Assembly: GCA_964349515.1 (NCBI GenBank)
Contig: CAYGHG010000011.1
Span: forward strand, 1 to 36,573
Length of the DNA stretch: 36,573 bases
Source: CAYGHG01 sp964349515
GTDB lineage: Bacteria; Oederibacteriota; PGYV01; CAYGHG01
Reading direction: 5' to 3'
Shown: piece after piece, positions 1 through 8,736 of the stretch
Layout: every line of letters begins with the position of its first letter
Position numbering within the stretch: position 1 is the stretch's first letter
Position numbers and translations under genes: made by a program
Notes under the pieces: model-generated
Told to the model about the DNA's origin: nothing
Database searches by the model: none
What the model saw: the letters and a program-made list of their open reading frames with translations, nothing else

Positions 1-67
1 GAGAAAACAGAAAAGGCAGATTGAGAACAAAAAAAATCAAAGGTTAAAAAAAGAAAGATTATAAAAC

Positions 68-98
68 AAAAAGCCCCGCGGTTTAGCGGGGCTTTTTT
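68..98. terminator. Bidirectional intrinsic terminator
   Basis: A perfect 12-bp stem (AAAAAGCCCCGC at 68-79, GCGGGGCTTTTT at 86-97) with a 6-nt loop, and A and T tracts on either side, so it can work in both directions. It lies 7 bases beyond the stop of the minus-strand histidine kinase. On the plus strand, bases 1-24 read as a short open frame ending in TGA at 22-24, possibly the tail of a gene that ends here; that is too short to call. Confidence 0.9.
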
Positions 99-104
99 AT
101 CGAT

Positions 105-1913
105 TCAAAGTTTGAAGATGAAAACAGAGCCGCCGTTTTTCCCCGCTTCGGCTCTTATTTCGCCGCCGTGCAGCAGGGCTATTTTTCTGCATACCGCGAG
201 CCCCATCCCGTTTCCTTTGTATTCCTGCCTGGAGTGCAGGCGTTCAAAGGCGTTGAAAATTCTTGTGAGGTACTCTTCCTTTATGCCTATGCCGTTATCA
301 GAGACTCTTATTTCGCCGTTGTCCCCGGCTGATATGTCCACTTCCGGAACGGCTGAGGTGTTGAATTTAATTGCATTGTCTATGAGCCTGCTGAATATCA
401 TTTCCGCGTGAATCCTGCTGCCGGTAATTACCGGGAGAGCGGCACCGGTTTTAATGACGGCTTTTCTTGACAGTATTGTTTCCCTGAGGGAAGAAAGCGC
501 GCGGTTTAAAGATTCGTTTAAATCAACGCTTAGTTCGGGCGAATAGGTATTGTCTATGAACATATAGTCGCGTATGTCGGAAATCAGGCTGTCGGTTCTT
601 ACGGCCATTTCAGAGGCTTCTTTCATCAGGGGCATTATTTCGGGGGTGGCGCACTCTTTTGCTTTGTCCGTTATCAGGTGCAGAAGCCTGGAGACCGAAC
701 TTACCGGTTCGCGCAGGTCGTGGTAGCTTGCCTTTACGAAATCCTCGGTGCTTTTCACCCTGATTTCCAGTTTTTTATTGGCTATGCCGAGTTCTTCTGT
801 CCGCTTTGCCACCAGCTCTTCCAGGCGTCGGCGGTATTCTTCCAGCTGTTTTTCGGCTTTTCTAAGCTCTGTGATGTCCGATATGACGCACACTATACCG
901 TAGTTGATTCCGAATTTTTTAAGCAGGACAGCGGATAACAGGCAGTGAGCCTCGCCTCCGCCGGCTTTTTTCAGCGTGGCAAATTCGGAATGCACGCTTC
1001 CTTTTTCTGCAGTATGCAAAAGAATCTGACCCGCGATTGCGCCTGAGCCCGCAAAAATAGAGGAAAAAGGGATGCCGTTGCAGCCGTTTTCCTTTCCGCA
1101 AACTTCCATTGAAAGCGAGCGGTTCGCCGCCTCTATGGTGCCGTCGTTTTTAATAAGCGCCATCATTTCAAAGGCGTTCTGGAAAATGGCATTTGCCGCA
1201 AAAGAGGGTGTGAGTTCTATAAACCCGTAGAGTTTCATTGCGGCAAAAATTCCGAGCGCTGTGGAAAAAAGGTAAAGATTGGGAGAGTTGGAAAGCGCCG
1301 TCGCGCCGGGAATGAACCTGAAGAGGTATATAAAGAAAAGAGTGACGACAACGCCGGTGATTAGAGAAGCTGCCTGCAGTTTTTGTATCCTGTCCCTGCT
1401 TCTCACGGAAAAATATATGATACAGCCGACTATTATGGCGGAACTCAAGTCATCAACGCGTGCATAAAGCAAGCCCCAAAACGTCCCTGAGTTCGTAATT
1501 TTCCAGCCGAACCCGGTAAGCTCAAATTTATCCACAAACCCGTGCGCTGCCGCAATATAAACTGCCGCGGCGTAAAGTGCAAATATGCCTGTTAACAGAG
1601 TGTAATAGGGTTTTTTATCAAGCCCGGCTATTTTCAGGGCGACCAATGCCCCCATAGGCGCGATTGCTATCCAGGGCAGCTGGCACGCGTAATAGACAAT
1701 GATAAAGAAATCATAAGAGGTACATGGGATGTGCTGGAGAAATTTTCCCATTGAGCCTATGCTGAAAAACATAAGAAGCATATAAACCATGATACGAAGC
1801 GGGTTGTTTCTGAAGCCCTCGGCGGCAATAGCGCAGGCCAAACCAAAATAAAAGCAGAACACTATGAAATGAAGCACATTGACGTAGGTAAAACACTCCT
1901 GCATATCCACCAT
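105..1913 (-). CDS. Membrane-bound sensor histidine kinase (7TM-PAS-HisKA-HATPase)
   Basis: A 602-residue orphan two-component sensor kinase. Residues about 10-235 are hydrophobic and would form about seven membrane helices, resembling the HisKA_7TM type of sensor region. A PAS domain follows (about 240-355), then a short coiled coil and a HisKA dimerisation domain whose H-box reads SYHDLREP, so the phosphorylated residue is the His before DLREP. The C-terminal ATPase has an N-box (LIDNAIKFN), a G1 box (DNGIGI) and a G2 box (GNGMGLAV), so it looks catalytically complete. No response regulator is in the window, so the partner is unknown. An in-frame ATG three codons downstream (1904) is an alternative start with a slightly better ribosome site. 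It has its own promoter (1933-1961) and terminator. Confidence 0.92.
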   Translation of the reverse strand: MVDMQECFTYVNVLHFIVFCFYFGLACAIAAEGFRNNPLRIMVYMLLMFFSIGSMGKFLQHIPCTSYDFFIIVYYACQLPWIAIAPMGALVALKIAGLDKKPYYTLLTGIFALYAAAVYIAAAHGFVDKFELTGFGWKITNSGTFWGLLYARVDDLSSAIIVGCIIYFSVRSRDRIQKLQAASLITGVVVTLFFIYLFRFIPGATALSNSPNLYLFSTALGIFAAMKLYGFIELTPSFAANAIFQNAFEMMALIKNDGTIEAANRSLSMEVCGKENGCNGIPFSSIFAGSGAIAGQILLHTAEKGSVHSEFATLKKAGGGEAHCLLSAVLLKKFGINYGIVCVISDITELRKAEKQLEEYRRRLEELVAKRTEELGIANKKLEIRVKSTEDFVKASYHDLREPVSSVSRLLHLITDKAKECATPEIMPLMKEASEMAVRTDSLISDIRDYMFIDNTYSPELSVDLNESLNRALSSLRETILSRKAVIKTGAALPVITGSRIHAEMIFSRLIDNAIKFNTSAVPEVDISAGDNGEIRVSDNGIGIKEEYLTRIFNAFERLHSRQEYKGNGMGLAVCRKIALLHGGEIRAEAGKNGGSVFIFKL

Positions 1914-1932
1914 CCCTGTAAGTTATATTGTA

Positions 1933-1961
1933 ATTATATACGAGGAAAAGCGGTTTTACAA
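1933..1961 (-). promoter_or_regulatory. Sigma70-type promoter of the histidine kinase
   Basis: Read on the minus strand: TTGTAA (1961-1956), a 17-bp spacer, then TATAAT (1938-1933). The -10 is a full consensus match. Transcription would start about 10-15 bases upstream of the start codon, giving a very short leader. Confidence 0.65.
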
Positions 1962-2052
1962 GGAGGGGTTTCTACCGGTGGGTTTTTGTAAATGCTGTAT
2001 GTCATAGTGCGTATTTATAAAACAACCGGCTGTTACGGATAATGTGCTTTTA

Positions 2053-2150
2053 ACCCTCTCGCGGGGCAGAAGGCTTAGGAGGAGGTCGTATTTACGGATG
2101 TAAAAACACGCCCCCTCACCTTAATTCCTCTCCCCGGAAGGGGAGAAGAT
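2053..2150 (+). repeat. Palindromic dispersed repeat, family R1 copy 1
   Basis: A 98-bp non-coding element. It has a left arm beginning CCCTCTCGCGGGGC, a core GTCGTATTTACGGATGTAAA followed by AACACG, and a right arm GCCCCCTCACC plus a CTCCCCGGAAGGGGAG hairpin. The same order of parts occurs at 21317-21420 and 35423-35516, always in the same orientation. No ORF. The CCCCCTCACC and CTCTCCCC pieces resemble repeats widespread in bacterial genomes. Confidence 0.75.
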
Positions 2151-2156
2151 ACTATT

Positions 2157-2380
2157 ACCGATTACGCGCAGTATATTTTTACGGCAGGTTTGTATTTGCA
2201 GTTTGTTTCCTAAAACAGTAAAGACGTACCTTTGCGTGCGTCTCGTATTTAGGCTGTTGTCCGGGCCGTGGTAAGTGGGTTTTGTGCTGTTGTTTGAGGG
2301 ACAAATACAACAACACTAAGAAAAAAACAAACAACGCCGCCTCGGATTTTCCTGTATAGACTGAACGCCTCTAAAAATGT
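2157..2380. other. Intergenic stretch without a recognised gene
   Basis: The region between repeat copy R1-1 and the glycan operon holds no convincing ORF, tRNA or riboswitch. The only structure seen is a weak interrupted hairpin at about 2289-2316 (TGTTGTTTG against CAAATACAACA), without a T tract. Confidence 0.4.
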
Positions 2381-2419
2381 TATTATCATTACTAATACGG
2401 TAAAAAACAGGAGGCGGAT

Positions 2420-4420
2420 GTGGAACGGATTTTGAATAAGGCTTTTGGGATTGCTTACCTTACTGCCATATTTATTCTGCCCCTTGCTTTTTACGGCGGC
2501 AGCGACGACCCTTTCTGGGGTACACAGAAGGCTTTTCTTAAAATAACGGCTTTTTCCCTCATATTAATATACGCTGTGCGCTCGGTTTTTTCCCTGAAAA
2601 CACCTTTTCCCAAAACCGGCCTAAACCTTCCCGCGGCTGTTTTTCTCGGCGCTGTTTTGGCGGGCGCCGTGGTGAGCGTTAATAAATATGCCTGGCTGGA
2701 CAAAGCCTCCTGCCTTTTGTCGCTTTTTGTATTCTTTTACGGCGCTCTGGTTTTTGCCGCTTTTGACAAAAACGGCGTAAAAAAAATTACAGCAGCGGCG
2801 CTTGCCTCGGCTTTTATAAGCGCGCTTTACGGCATAATGCAGGCGTCAGGCATTGACTTTGTATCCTATCAGACGACATTTAACGGCAGGGCAGCCTCCA
2901 CTTTCGGCAACCCGAACTTTCTTGCGGGCCACATGATACTTGTAATACCTGTATGTGCCGCGCTTGCCATAGGCTCGCCTTCAAAGGCCGGAAAGGCGGG
3001 CTTCGGAGCGCTTGCCCTTGCTACTGTTCTTGCGATGCTTTTTACACAGACCCGCGGCGCGTATATAGGTTTCGGTATTTCGGTTATAGTGCTTGCCCTG
3101 CTTTTCGGACGCGACAGGGAAAAAAGAAAACCGGCAACAGCAGCGGCTGTCATAGCGGTGTTGTGCGGAGTGCTTTATTTGGGATTAAGCAGCGGGGCGA
3201 TGAAGCGGGTTACCGATTTTATCAGCGGCAAAGATGACGCGGGAACCATCAGGGTGTCTCTGTGGAAAAACGCGCTTTATATGGTAAAGGAGATGCCGCT
3301 TCTCGGAACCGGCGCGGGGAACTTCAGAATTATCTATCCTTACTACCAGTCGCGTTCAATGAAGCCCGAGATGTACCAAACAACAGACATTTATAAATCA
3401 GGGCACACCCATAACGACTACATTCAGTTTACGGCAGAGTACGGGCTCATAGGCGCGGGCGCTTTTTTTGTATTTGCTTTTATGCCTGCAGTGTTAATAT
3501 TTAGACGGAGGGCCGGGGCGCTTGAAACAGGAGCCGCAGCCGGCATGGCGGCAGTGGCTGTGCACGCCTTTTTTAATTTTCCTTTTATGATATACCCGAC
3601 TGCCGCGCTCTTTTTTGCGTTAAGCGGGGTTATATGGAGCCGCTCGGGCGCGCCGGGATTTTATGAAATCAAAAAAGGGCCGGTTTTAAAAACTGCGGCA
3701 TTTGCCGCGGCAGCGGCAGCGCTTGCGATTGTCATATCCTCAGCCTCTGATTTTGCCTCTGGAGCATATCTGCGCAAGGCAAAGGAGAGCGACTATTTCA
3801 AAAAATACAGGGAAGCCCCCGCGTATGCGGAGCGCGCAGCGCAAATAGCGCCTGATGACGACAACACGCTTTATCAGGCGGCAATGGTTATGGTAAACGC
3901 CGGCGTGCATGGAAAGGCAGAGGCGCTGATTGAAAGGGCATACAGGCTTAACCCCGGCCACTGGGAGGCAAACCTCAACTATTTCAACATATCGCAGTAT
4001 AAGGGCAACGCCGAAGAGGCGGAGAAAACAGCCGTAAACATGCACAGGATTTCGCCCTATTCGCTGAAAGCGGCGCTGTCGCTCGGATACTCCTACTTTA
4101 CCTCAAACAAGCCGATGCAGGCTGTGCACGTATATGAGGCGGCGCGCGCGTTAAGGCCTGATAATTTTGAAATAACACACCACCTCTCCGCGGCTTACGG
4201 CGCTGCGGGAGTGCACGACAAAGCTGTGGAGTACGCAGAGCGCGCGCTTGTTCTCAATCCTTCTTTTGAAGGGGCATACTACAACCTCGCTGTCGCTTAT
4301 TATAAAAAAGGCGAAATACAGCAGGCAACTGCTTCCATAAACCGCGGGCTTACCGCTTTCCCGGATTCCACAGCGCTTAAAGACCTGTTAAAGGCGGTGA
4401 AAAATGAGCCCGGCCGCTAA
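2420..4420 (+). CDS. O-antigen ligase/polymerase family (Wzy_C) membrane protein with C-terminal TPRs
   Basis: A 666-residue inner-membrane protein, first gene of the glycan operon. Residues about 1-445 form ten or more membrane helices. They contain the signatures of the O-antigen ligase superfamily: STFGNPNFLAG (about 159-169), a TRGAY motif, and the large periplasmic loop with GTGAGNF and SGHTHNDYIQF (about 326-337). Such proteins transfer or polymerise glycans from undecaprenyl pyrophosphate on the periplasmic face; some relatives transfer glycans to proteins. Residues about 455-660 are TPR repeats, probably periplasmic. The GTG start has a GGAGG site 5 bases upstream; the ATG at 2418 is out of frame and hits a stop after five codons. 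Whether it is a ligase, a polymerase or a protein glycosyltransferase cannot be told from sequence. Confidence 0.88.
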   Translation: MERILNKAFGIAYLTAIFILPLAFYGGSDDPFWGTQKAFLKITAFSLILIYAVRSVFSLKTPFPKTGLNLPAAVFLGAVLAGAVVSVNKYAWLDKASCLLSLFVFFYGALVFAAFDKNGVKKITAAALASAFISALYGIMQASGIDFVSYQTTFNGRAASTFGNPNFLAGHMILVIPVCAALAIGSPSKAGKAGFGALALATVLAMLFTQTRGAYIGFGISVIVLALLFGRDREKRKPATAAAVIAVLCGVLYLGLSSGAMKRVTDFISGKDDAGTIRVSLWKNALYMVKEMPLLGTGAGNFRIIYPYYQSRSMKPEMYQTTDIYKSGHTHNDYIQFTAEYGLIGAGAFFVFAFMPAVLIFRRRAGALETGAAAGMAAVAVHAFFNFPFMIYPTAALFFALSGVIWSRSGAPGFYEIKKGPVLKTAAFAAAAAALAIVISSASDFASGAYLRKAKESDYFKKYREAPAYAERAAQIAPDDDNTLYQAAMVMVNAGVHGKAEALIERAYRLNPGHWEANLNYFNISQYKGNAEEAEKTAVNMHRISPYSLKAALSLGYSYFTSNKPMQAVHVYEAARALRPDNFEITHHLSAAYGAAGVHDKAVEYAERALVLNPSFEGAYYNLAVAYYKKGEIQQATASINRGLTAFPDSTALKDLLKAVKNEPGR

Positions 4421-6527
4421 AAAAATAACAGCAGCCGCGTTGTTTACGGTTTGTTTTCTTGTTTACGCCGCGACGCTTAACCCCGCTTTTCACGCAAATG
4501 ATTCTCCCGAAACAATAGCCTGCTCGGCGACGCTGGGGATACAGCACCCGCCGGGTTACCCGATCTTCAGCCTGGCCGGAAAAATTTTCTCGCTGATCCC
4601 CGAGGGCTCCGGGGCTTTCAGGGTAAATTTGTCGGCGGCTTTTTTCGGCGCGCTGGCTGTAATGTTTCTTTTTTTATCCCTGTTTTCTGTTTATGGAAAA
4701 AAAGAAAAAGGACTGGCAGGCGCCGCGGTTTCGCTTTCCGCCGCCGCTGCTTTTGCTTTTACCTTTACATTCTGGTCAGAGTCCCTTTCGGCAAAGGGCG
4801 GGATATATACTATGAATGCTTTCTTCTTCAGCCTCGCGGTTTTTACCGCGTTTGAGTTTGAGCGGACAAAGCAGATAAAGTATTTATACCTGTTCAGCCT
4901 TATCTCGGGGCTTTCTTTTTCAAACCACTGGGAGTCTATGGCGGTCACAATGCCGGCTTTCCTGCTTTACTTCGTAATGATTTTCAGAAAGCACAATCTG
5001 ATAAAAATGATAACCCCCAAAAGCCTCTCTTTTGCGCTCTTTTTTGCATTAGCGGGGGTTTTTGTTTATGTTTACCTGCCGATACGTTCGCAGACAGCCT
5101 ATTTAAACTGGGGGGACCCGAATAATTTCAGCGAGTTGTTGTATGTAATATTCAGGGGGCAGTATGCCGATCTTGAAAAGGCGAGAAGCCTCTCTGTAGT
5201 AGCCATGCAGCTTAAAAAAATAGGCGCTCTCCTGCTTGTAGAATTTACCATGGCCGGGCTTGCGCTTGCGGCCCTGGGGGTTAAGGGGTTTCTTGACACG
5301 GGGAAAAAAGAGAGGCTTGTGCTTGTCTCGGGTGCGGCGGTGACGTTTCTTCTCGTTTTGGCGTTTTATCTGAATCTGAAAGAAGAGATGCTCTGGATAA
5401 TAGATGTCTTCATGATACCCGTCTATTTTTGTATGGCATTTTTAATTGCCGGCGCTTTTGCATTTTTGTTTGGGGTTTTAAAAGCCGTGCCTGCGGTTGT
5501 TTACGCGCTTTGTGCGGTTTTTCCCGCTGTGATTTTCGGGCTCAACTATAAAAAAGCGGGGCAGCAGGACTACTTTTACGCCTATGATTTCGGGATGAAC
5601 ATCATCAAGTCGGTTGACACGCCGGCTGTTGCGATGCTTGAAGGCGATTTTTACGTGATGCCGATGATGTACTTTAAATACGTTGACCCAAAAGCGGATT
5701 TTTGCCCGGTTACCACGCTTTTTCTCTACAAAGAGTGGGGGCTGAAAAATATTGAGAGGGAGTGCCCGGGGATTGCCCGCGCTGTTGACAGAAAACTGAA
5801 CTACAGCGGAAAAATAGCCTCGCTTGTAAACTCCAGCCTGAAAGACAAGCATGTATTTGTATCCATATTCAAACGCTCGTACGAAGAGTTCTTTGCCGCG
5901 GGCAACAGCCTGCTCGTACCCTCGGGGCTTATGCTCAAGACTTCTTTTAACAGGCCCGGTGAAGTGACTAACGCCGTAAACAGGCTGAAAACGCTCTCTT
6001 ACAGAAATCTCTTTGGTGCGGGCAAAAAGGTTAATTCCACCACGGCGCTTTGCCTTTCAAATTACGCGAGCGCCTACATGGAAACCGGGAATTACCTTTC
6101 TTCGCTCGGGCTGGACAGGCAGGCCCTGCGCCACCTGCGGCGCGGCGTTGAAATAGCCACACCTCCGACAAAAGGGGAGGCCTGGACGCATCTGGGCGTG
6201 CTGCACGCAAAGCTCGGTGAAACCGAGGCCGCGCTTGAGTGCTACAGGGAGGCTGTAAAGGCAAAGCCCTCGCTCGCTGAGGCGCATTCAAATATGGCGG
6301 GGATGTTTAACAATATTAAAATGTACGACGAGGCAATAACCGCGGCGGCAGAGGCGCTAAAACACAAACCGGAATTTTCAGAGGCATATAATAATATGGC
6401 GGTTTCGTATTATCACAAACAGGATCTGAAAAAAGCTGTTGAACTGATGGAACTCGCTGTAAAATACGGCCCCAATAATCAGGCGGCTGTAAATAACCTG
6501 AAAATCCTGAAAGGCGAACTCAGATGA
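4404..6527 (+). CDS. DUF2723 (GT-C-like) membrane protein with C-terminal TPRs
   Basis: A 707-residue protein. The N-terminal half matches DUF2723: an acidic pair after the first helix (HANDSPE, about residues 31-37), then GIQHPPGYPIFSLAGK (about 43-58) and FWSESLSAKGGIYTMNAFF (about 117-135). The family is related to GT-C glycosyltransferases that use lipid-linked sugars at the membrane. Roughly ten helices extend to about residue 380. A soluble region follows, and TPR repeats fill about 550-705. It overlaps the upstream gene by 17 bases, so the two are translationally linked. The catalytic acidic residue is inferred to lie in the DSPE segment. The sugar donor and acceptor are unknown. Confidence 0.87.
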   Translation: MSPAAKKITAAALFTVCFLVYAATLNPAFHANDSPETIACSATLGIQHPPGYPIFSLAGKIFSLIPEGSGAFRVNLSAAFFGALAVMFLFLSLFSVYGKKEKGLAGAAVSLSAAAAFAFTFTFWSESLSAKGGIYTMNAFFFSLAVFTAFEFERTKQIKYLYLFSLISGLSFSNHWESMAVTMPAFLLYFVMIFRKHNLIKMITPKSLSFALFFALAGVFVYVYLPIRSQTAYLNWGDPNNFSELLYVIFRGQYADLEKARSLSVVAMQLKKIGALLLVEFTMAGLALAALGVKGFLDTGKKERLVLVSGAAVTFLLVLAFYLNLKEEMLWIIDVFMIPVYFCMAFLIAGAFAFLFGVLKAVPAVVYALCAVFPAVIFGLNYKKAGQQDYFYAYDFGMNIIKSVDTPAVAMLEGDFYVMPMMYFKYVDPKADFCPVTTLFLYKEWGLKNIERECPGIARAVDRKLNYSGKIASLVNSSLKDKHVFVSIFKRSYEEFFAAGNSLLVPSGLMLKTSFNRPGEVTNAVNRLKTLSYRNLFGAGKKVNSTTALCLSNYASAYMETGNYLSSLGLDRQALRHLRRGVEIATPPTKGEAWTHLGVLHAKLGETEAALECYREAVKAKPSLAEAHSNMAGMFNNIKMYDEAITAAAEALKHKPEFSEAYNNMAVSYYHKQDLKKAVELMELAVKYGPNNQAAVNNLKILKGELR

Positions 6528-7672
6528 AAATACTCGCGCTAAGCCCCATATACCCCTATCCTCCCGGGGACGGTGACAGGATAAGGGCATATAATTTCTT
6601 TAAACATATCGCTGCAAAACACGAGCTGCACCTGCTGTGTTTCGCGGGGGCTTTGGAGCCGGGGACGGCCGGTATTTTTAAAAGCGAGCGCATTGTGAAT
6701 CTGTCAGGCGCGGCAAAGGCGGTAAATACCGCAAAGGGTATTTTTTCGCCAAAGCCTTTGAATATAGCGGTGTATGAAAGCGCGGAGATGATGTCTGCCG
6801 CGAAAGAGGCTTATGACAGGCTGAAGCCGGATTTGGTTTACTGCTACAGGCTGAGGATGGCGCCATACGCCGAGGCCCTGCCCGCGCCGAGGGTGATTGA
6901 CATTGTTGACTCGCTCGCGCTTTATAATGAAAGGCGGGCCGCCTGTGAAAAGAACCTGATGCGCCGCGCATACATAGCGGTAGACCTGCCGAGAATTTTA
7001 AGCAGGGAAAAGGGGCTTGATGGTAATTTCAGCCGGGTTTTTATTAACAGCGGCGATGACGCTTCATATCTCGGCATAAAAAATATCCGCGTGGCGGCAA
7101 ACGGGGCGGCAAAGCCGCGGCATGCCGGGAGAAAAAAAGCGGCGGGGCCTGTTGCCGGGTTTCTGGGCAATATGGAATACGCGCCAAACCTTGACGCTGC
7201 GCTGTTTTTTATCAAAAAAATATGGAAAAATATCAGCGATAGTGATAAAAATGTTAAAATGGTCTTTGCGGGAGACGCAAAGGGGCTGCTTGAAAAATTC
7301 AGCGGTGTGCCGGGAATTATGGTAAAAGGAAAACTGCCTGATATTTACGCCGAGATGTCGGGCTGGGCCGTATCTGTGGTGCCTGTACGCTACGGCGCGG
7401 GCAGGCAGAACAAAATCCTGGATTCGTGGGCAGCCGGCGTGCCGGTGGTCTCCACTTCGTTTGCGGCAAAGGGAGTGTACGGAGAAGACGGCAAAAACAT
7501 GCTGATAGCCGACGAGCCGCGGGATTTTGCGAAAGCCGTGATAAGCGCGGTACAAAACAGGGGTCTCGCGGCGAAGCTTGCCGCAGGCGGCAGTGAAACG
7601 CTGAAAAAACATTTTGACTGGGAGAAAAACATGAAAAAAGTATTGAAAGAAATCGCGGCGGCCGTGAAATGA
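6524..7672 (+). CDS. GT4-type glycosyltransferase (PEP-CTERM/EpsH-associated sugar transferase type)
   Basis: A 382-residue cytosolic GT-B fold glycosyltransferase. The start LALSPIYPYPPGDGDRIRAY is typical of the sugar transferases found with EpsH/PEP-CTERM-type exopolysaccharide loci. The C-terminal half has FLGNMEYAPNLDA (about 212-224), a nucleotide-sugar-binding VPVRYGAGRQNKILDSWA region, and the AAGVPVVSTSF segment usual for GT4. It probably adds a sugar to an undecaprenyl-linked intermediate. The ATG overlaps the upstream TGA (ATGA). No EpsH/exosortase gene is in the window, so the link to PEP-CTERM systems rests only on the resemblance of this protein. Confidence 0.85.
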   Translation: MKILALSPIYPYPPGDGDRIRAYNFFKHIAAKHELHLLCFAGALEPGTAGIFKSERIVNLSGAAKAVNTAKGIFSPKPLNIAVYESAEMMSAAKEAYDRLKPDLVYCYRLRMAPYAEALPAPRVIDIVDSLALYNERRAACEKNLMRRAYIAVDLPRILSREKGLDGNFSRVFINSGDDASYLGIKNIRVAANGAAKPRHAGRKKAAGPVAGFLGNMEYAPNLDAALFFIKKIWKNISDSDKNVKMVFAGDAKGLLEKFSGVPGIMVKGKLPDIYAEMSGWAVSVVPVRYGAGRQNKILDSWAAGVPVVSTSFAAKGVYGEDGKNMLIADEPRDFAKAVISAVQNRGLAAKLAAGGSETLKKHFDWEKNMKKVLKEIAAAVK

Positions 7673-8736
7673 AAAAAATCACGGTCATCATTGCGCTTAT
7701 AATTCTTGTCTCCGCTTCTTCGTGCCGGGTGATGAAGCGTGAACTGACGGTAAAGGTGCCGGAGACTCAGGAAGAGCAGAAAACAGCGGAGACAGACGCT
7801 GACAAGTATTACGCTCAGGGCAATTACAATGATTCGGTCAGCGTGCTGCAGGCCCTGATAAAAAAAGACCCTGAAAACCCGAAATACTGGGGGCAGTTGG
7901 GCAGTGCCTATGCCCAGCTCAATGAATTCAATTATTCAATATATTCATACAAGCAGGCCCTTGCTATAAACCCCAAAGACACAAAAACAATGTACAACTT
8001 AAGCGTGGTCTATACAGAGCGCGGCTCGCCCAAAGAGGCAAAAAAAGTCCTTCAGGAAGCGCTGAAGCTTGAGCCGAAAAACCCGCTCCTGCAGGCGAGC
8101 CTCGGTAATGTCTTCATAGACGAGCAGAACTACAAGCCCGCGCGCAGGCTCTATGAAAGGATAGTGGATGCAAAGCCCGATTTTGACGTGGGCCACTTTA
8201 ACCTCGGGGTTATCAATTATGAGGAGCGCAACCTCGCTGAAGCCAAAAAAAACTATGAAAAGGTGCTTGAGTTAAAACCCGAAGATATGGAGGCGAGGGG
8301 CAACCTCGCCGCGATAAACATTCTGCAAAATGATTTTGAGGCTGCCGTGGAAAATTTAAAGGAGATAATAGCCGCAAACCCGGAAGACGATACAACGCTT
8401 GAAAACGCCTATTTCAACCTGGGTATAGCATATATAAGGCTGAAAAAATTAAAAGAGGCGCTCGCTGCTTTTGAGGCGGCCATACAGATAGAACCGTGGG
8501 ACATGGCGGCTTACGTCAACGCGGCGATTTTGAGCGAGGAGCTCGGGTTAAAAGACAAGGCGATAAAGTTCTGGCAGAAATATGACAGGCTTCTGCCGGT
8601 CAATAAAAGAAAGCAGGAGATAAAGGGAAGGCTCTCAAAACTGGGGGTAAAACAGGAAGAGGCCGCTCCCGCTCCGCAGCCCACGCCCGCGCCTCAGGGC
8701 AAGAAAACAAAAAAGGACGATAAGAAAAAGAAGTGA
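7669..8736 (+). CDS. TPR-repeat lipoprotein
   Basis: A 355-residue lipoprotein. A basic start and hydrophobic stretch are followed by a lipobox SASSC with the lipidated Cys at residue 19. Residues about 42-320 are consecutive TPR units (patterns such as YWGQLGSAYAQLNEFNYSIYSY). The tail is rich in Pro, Gln and Lys (about 325-355) and looks disordered. The second residue after the Cys is not Asp, which under the E. coli Lol rule would favour the outer membrane, though that rule may not hold here. It starts inside the upstream stop codon (ATGA). It probably acts as an assembly or scaffold factor for the glycan machinery, inferred from position only. Confidence 0.88.
   Translation: MKKITVIIALIILVSASSCRVMKRELTVKVPETQEEQKTAETDADKYYAQGNYNDSVSVLQALIKKDPENPKYWGQLGSAYAQLNEFNYSIYSYKQALAINPKDTKTMYNLSVVYTERGSPKEAKKVLQEALKLEPKNPLLQASLGNVFIDEQNYKPARRLYERIVDAKPDFDVGHFNLGVINYEERNLAEAKKNYEKVLELKPEDMEARGNLAAINILQNDFEAAVENLKEIIAANPEDDTTLENAYFNLGIAYIRLKKLKEALAAFEAAIQIEPWDMAAYVNAAILSEELGLKDKAIKFWQKYDRLLPVNKRKQEIKGRLSKLGVKQEEAAPAPQPTPAPQGKKTKKDDKKKK

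Noticed and set aside
1..24. C-terminal end of a plus-strand gene
   Set aside because: Only seven codons before TGA are visible; the terminator at 68-98 makes it plausible, but it cannot be supported as a feature.
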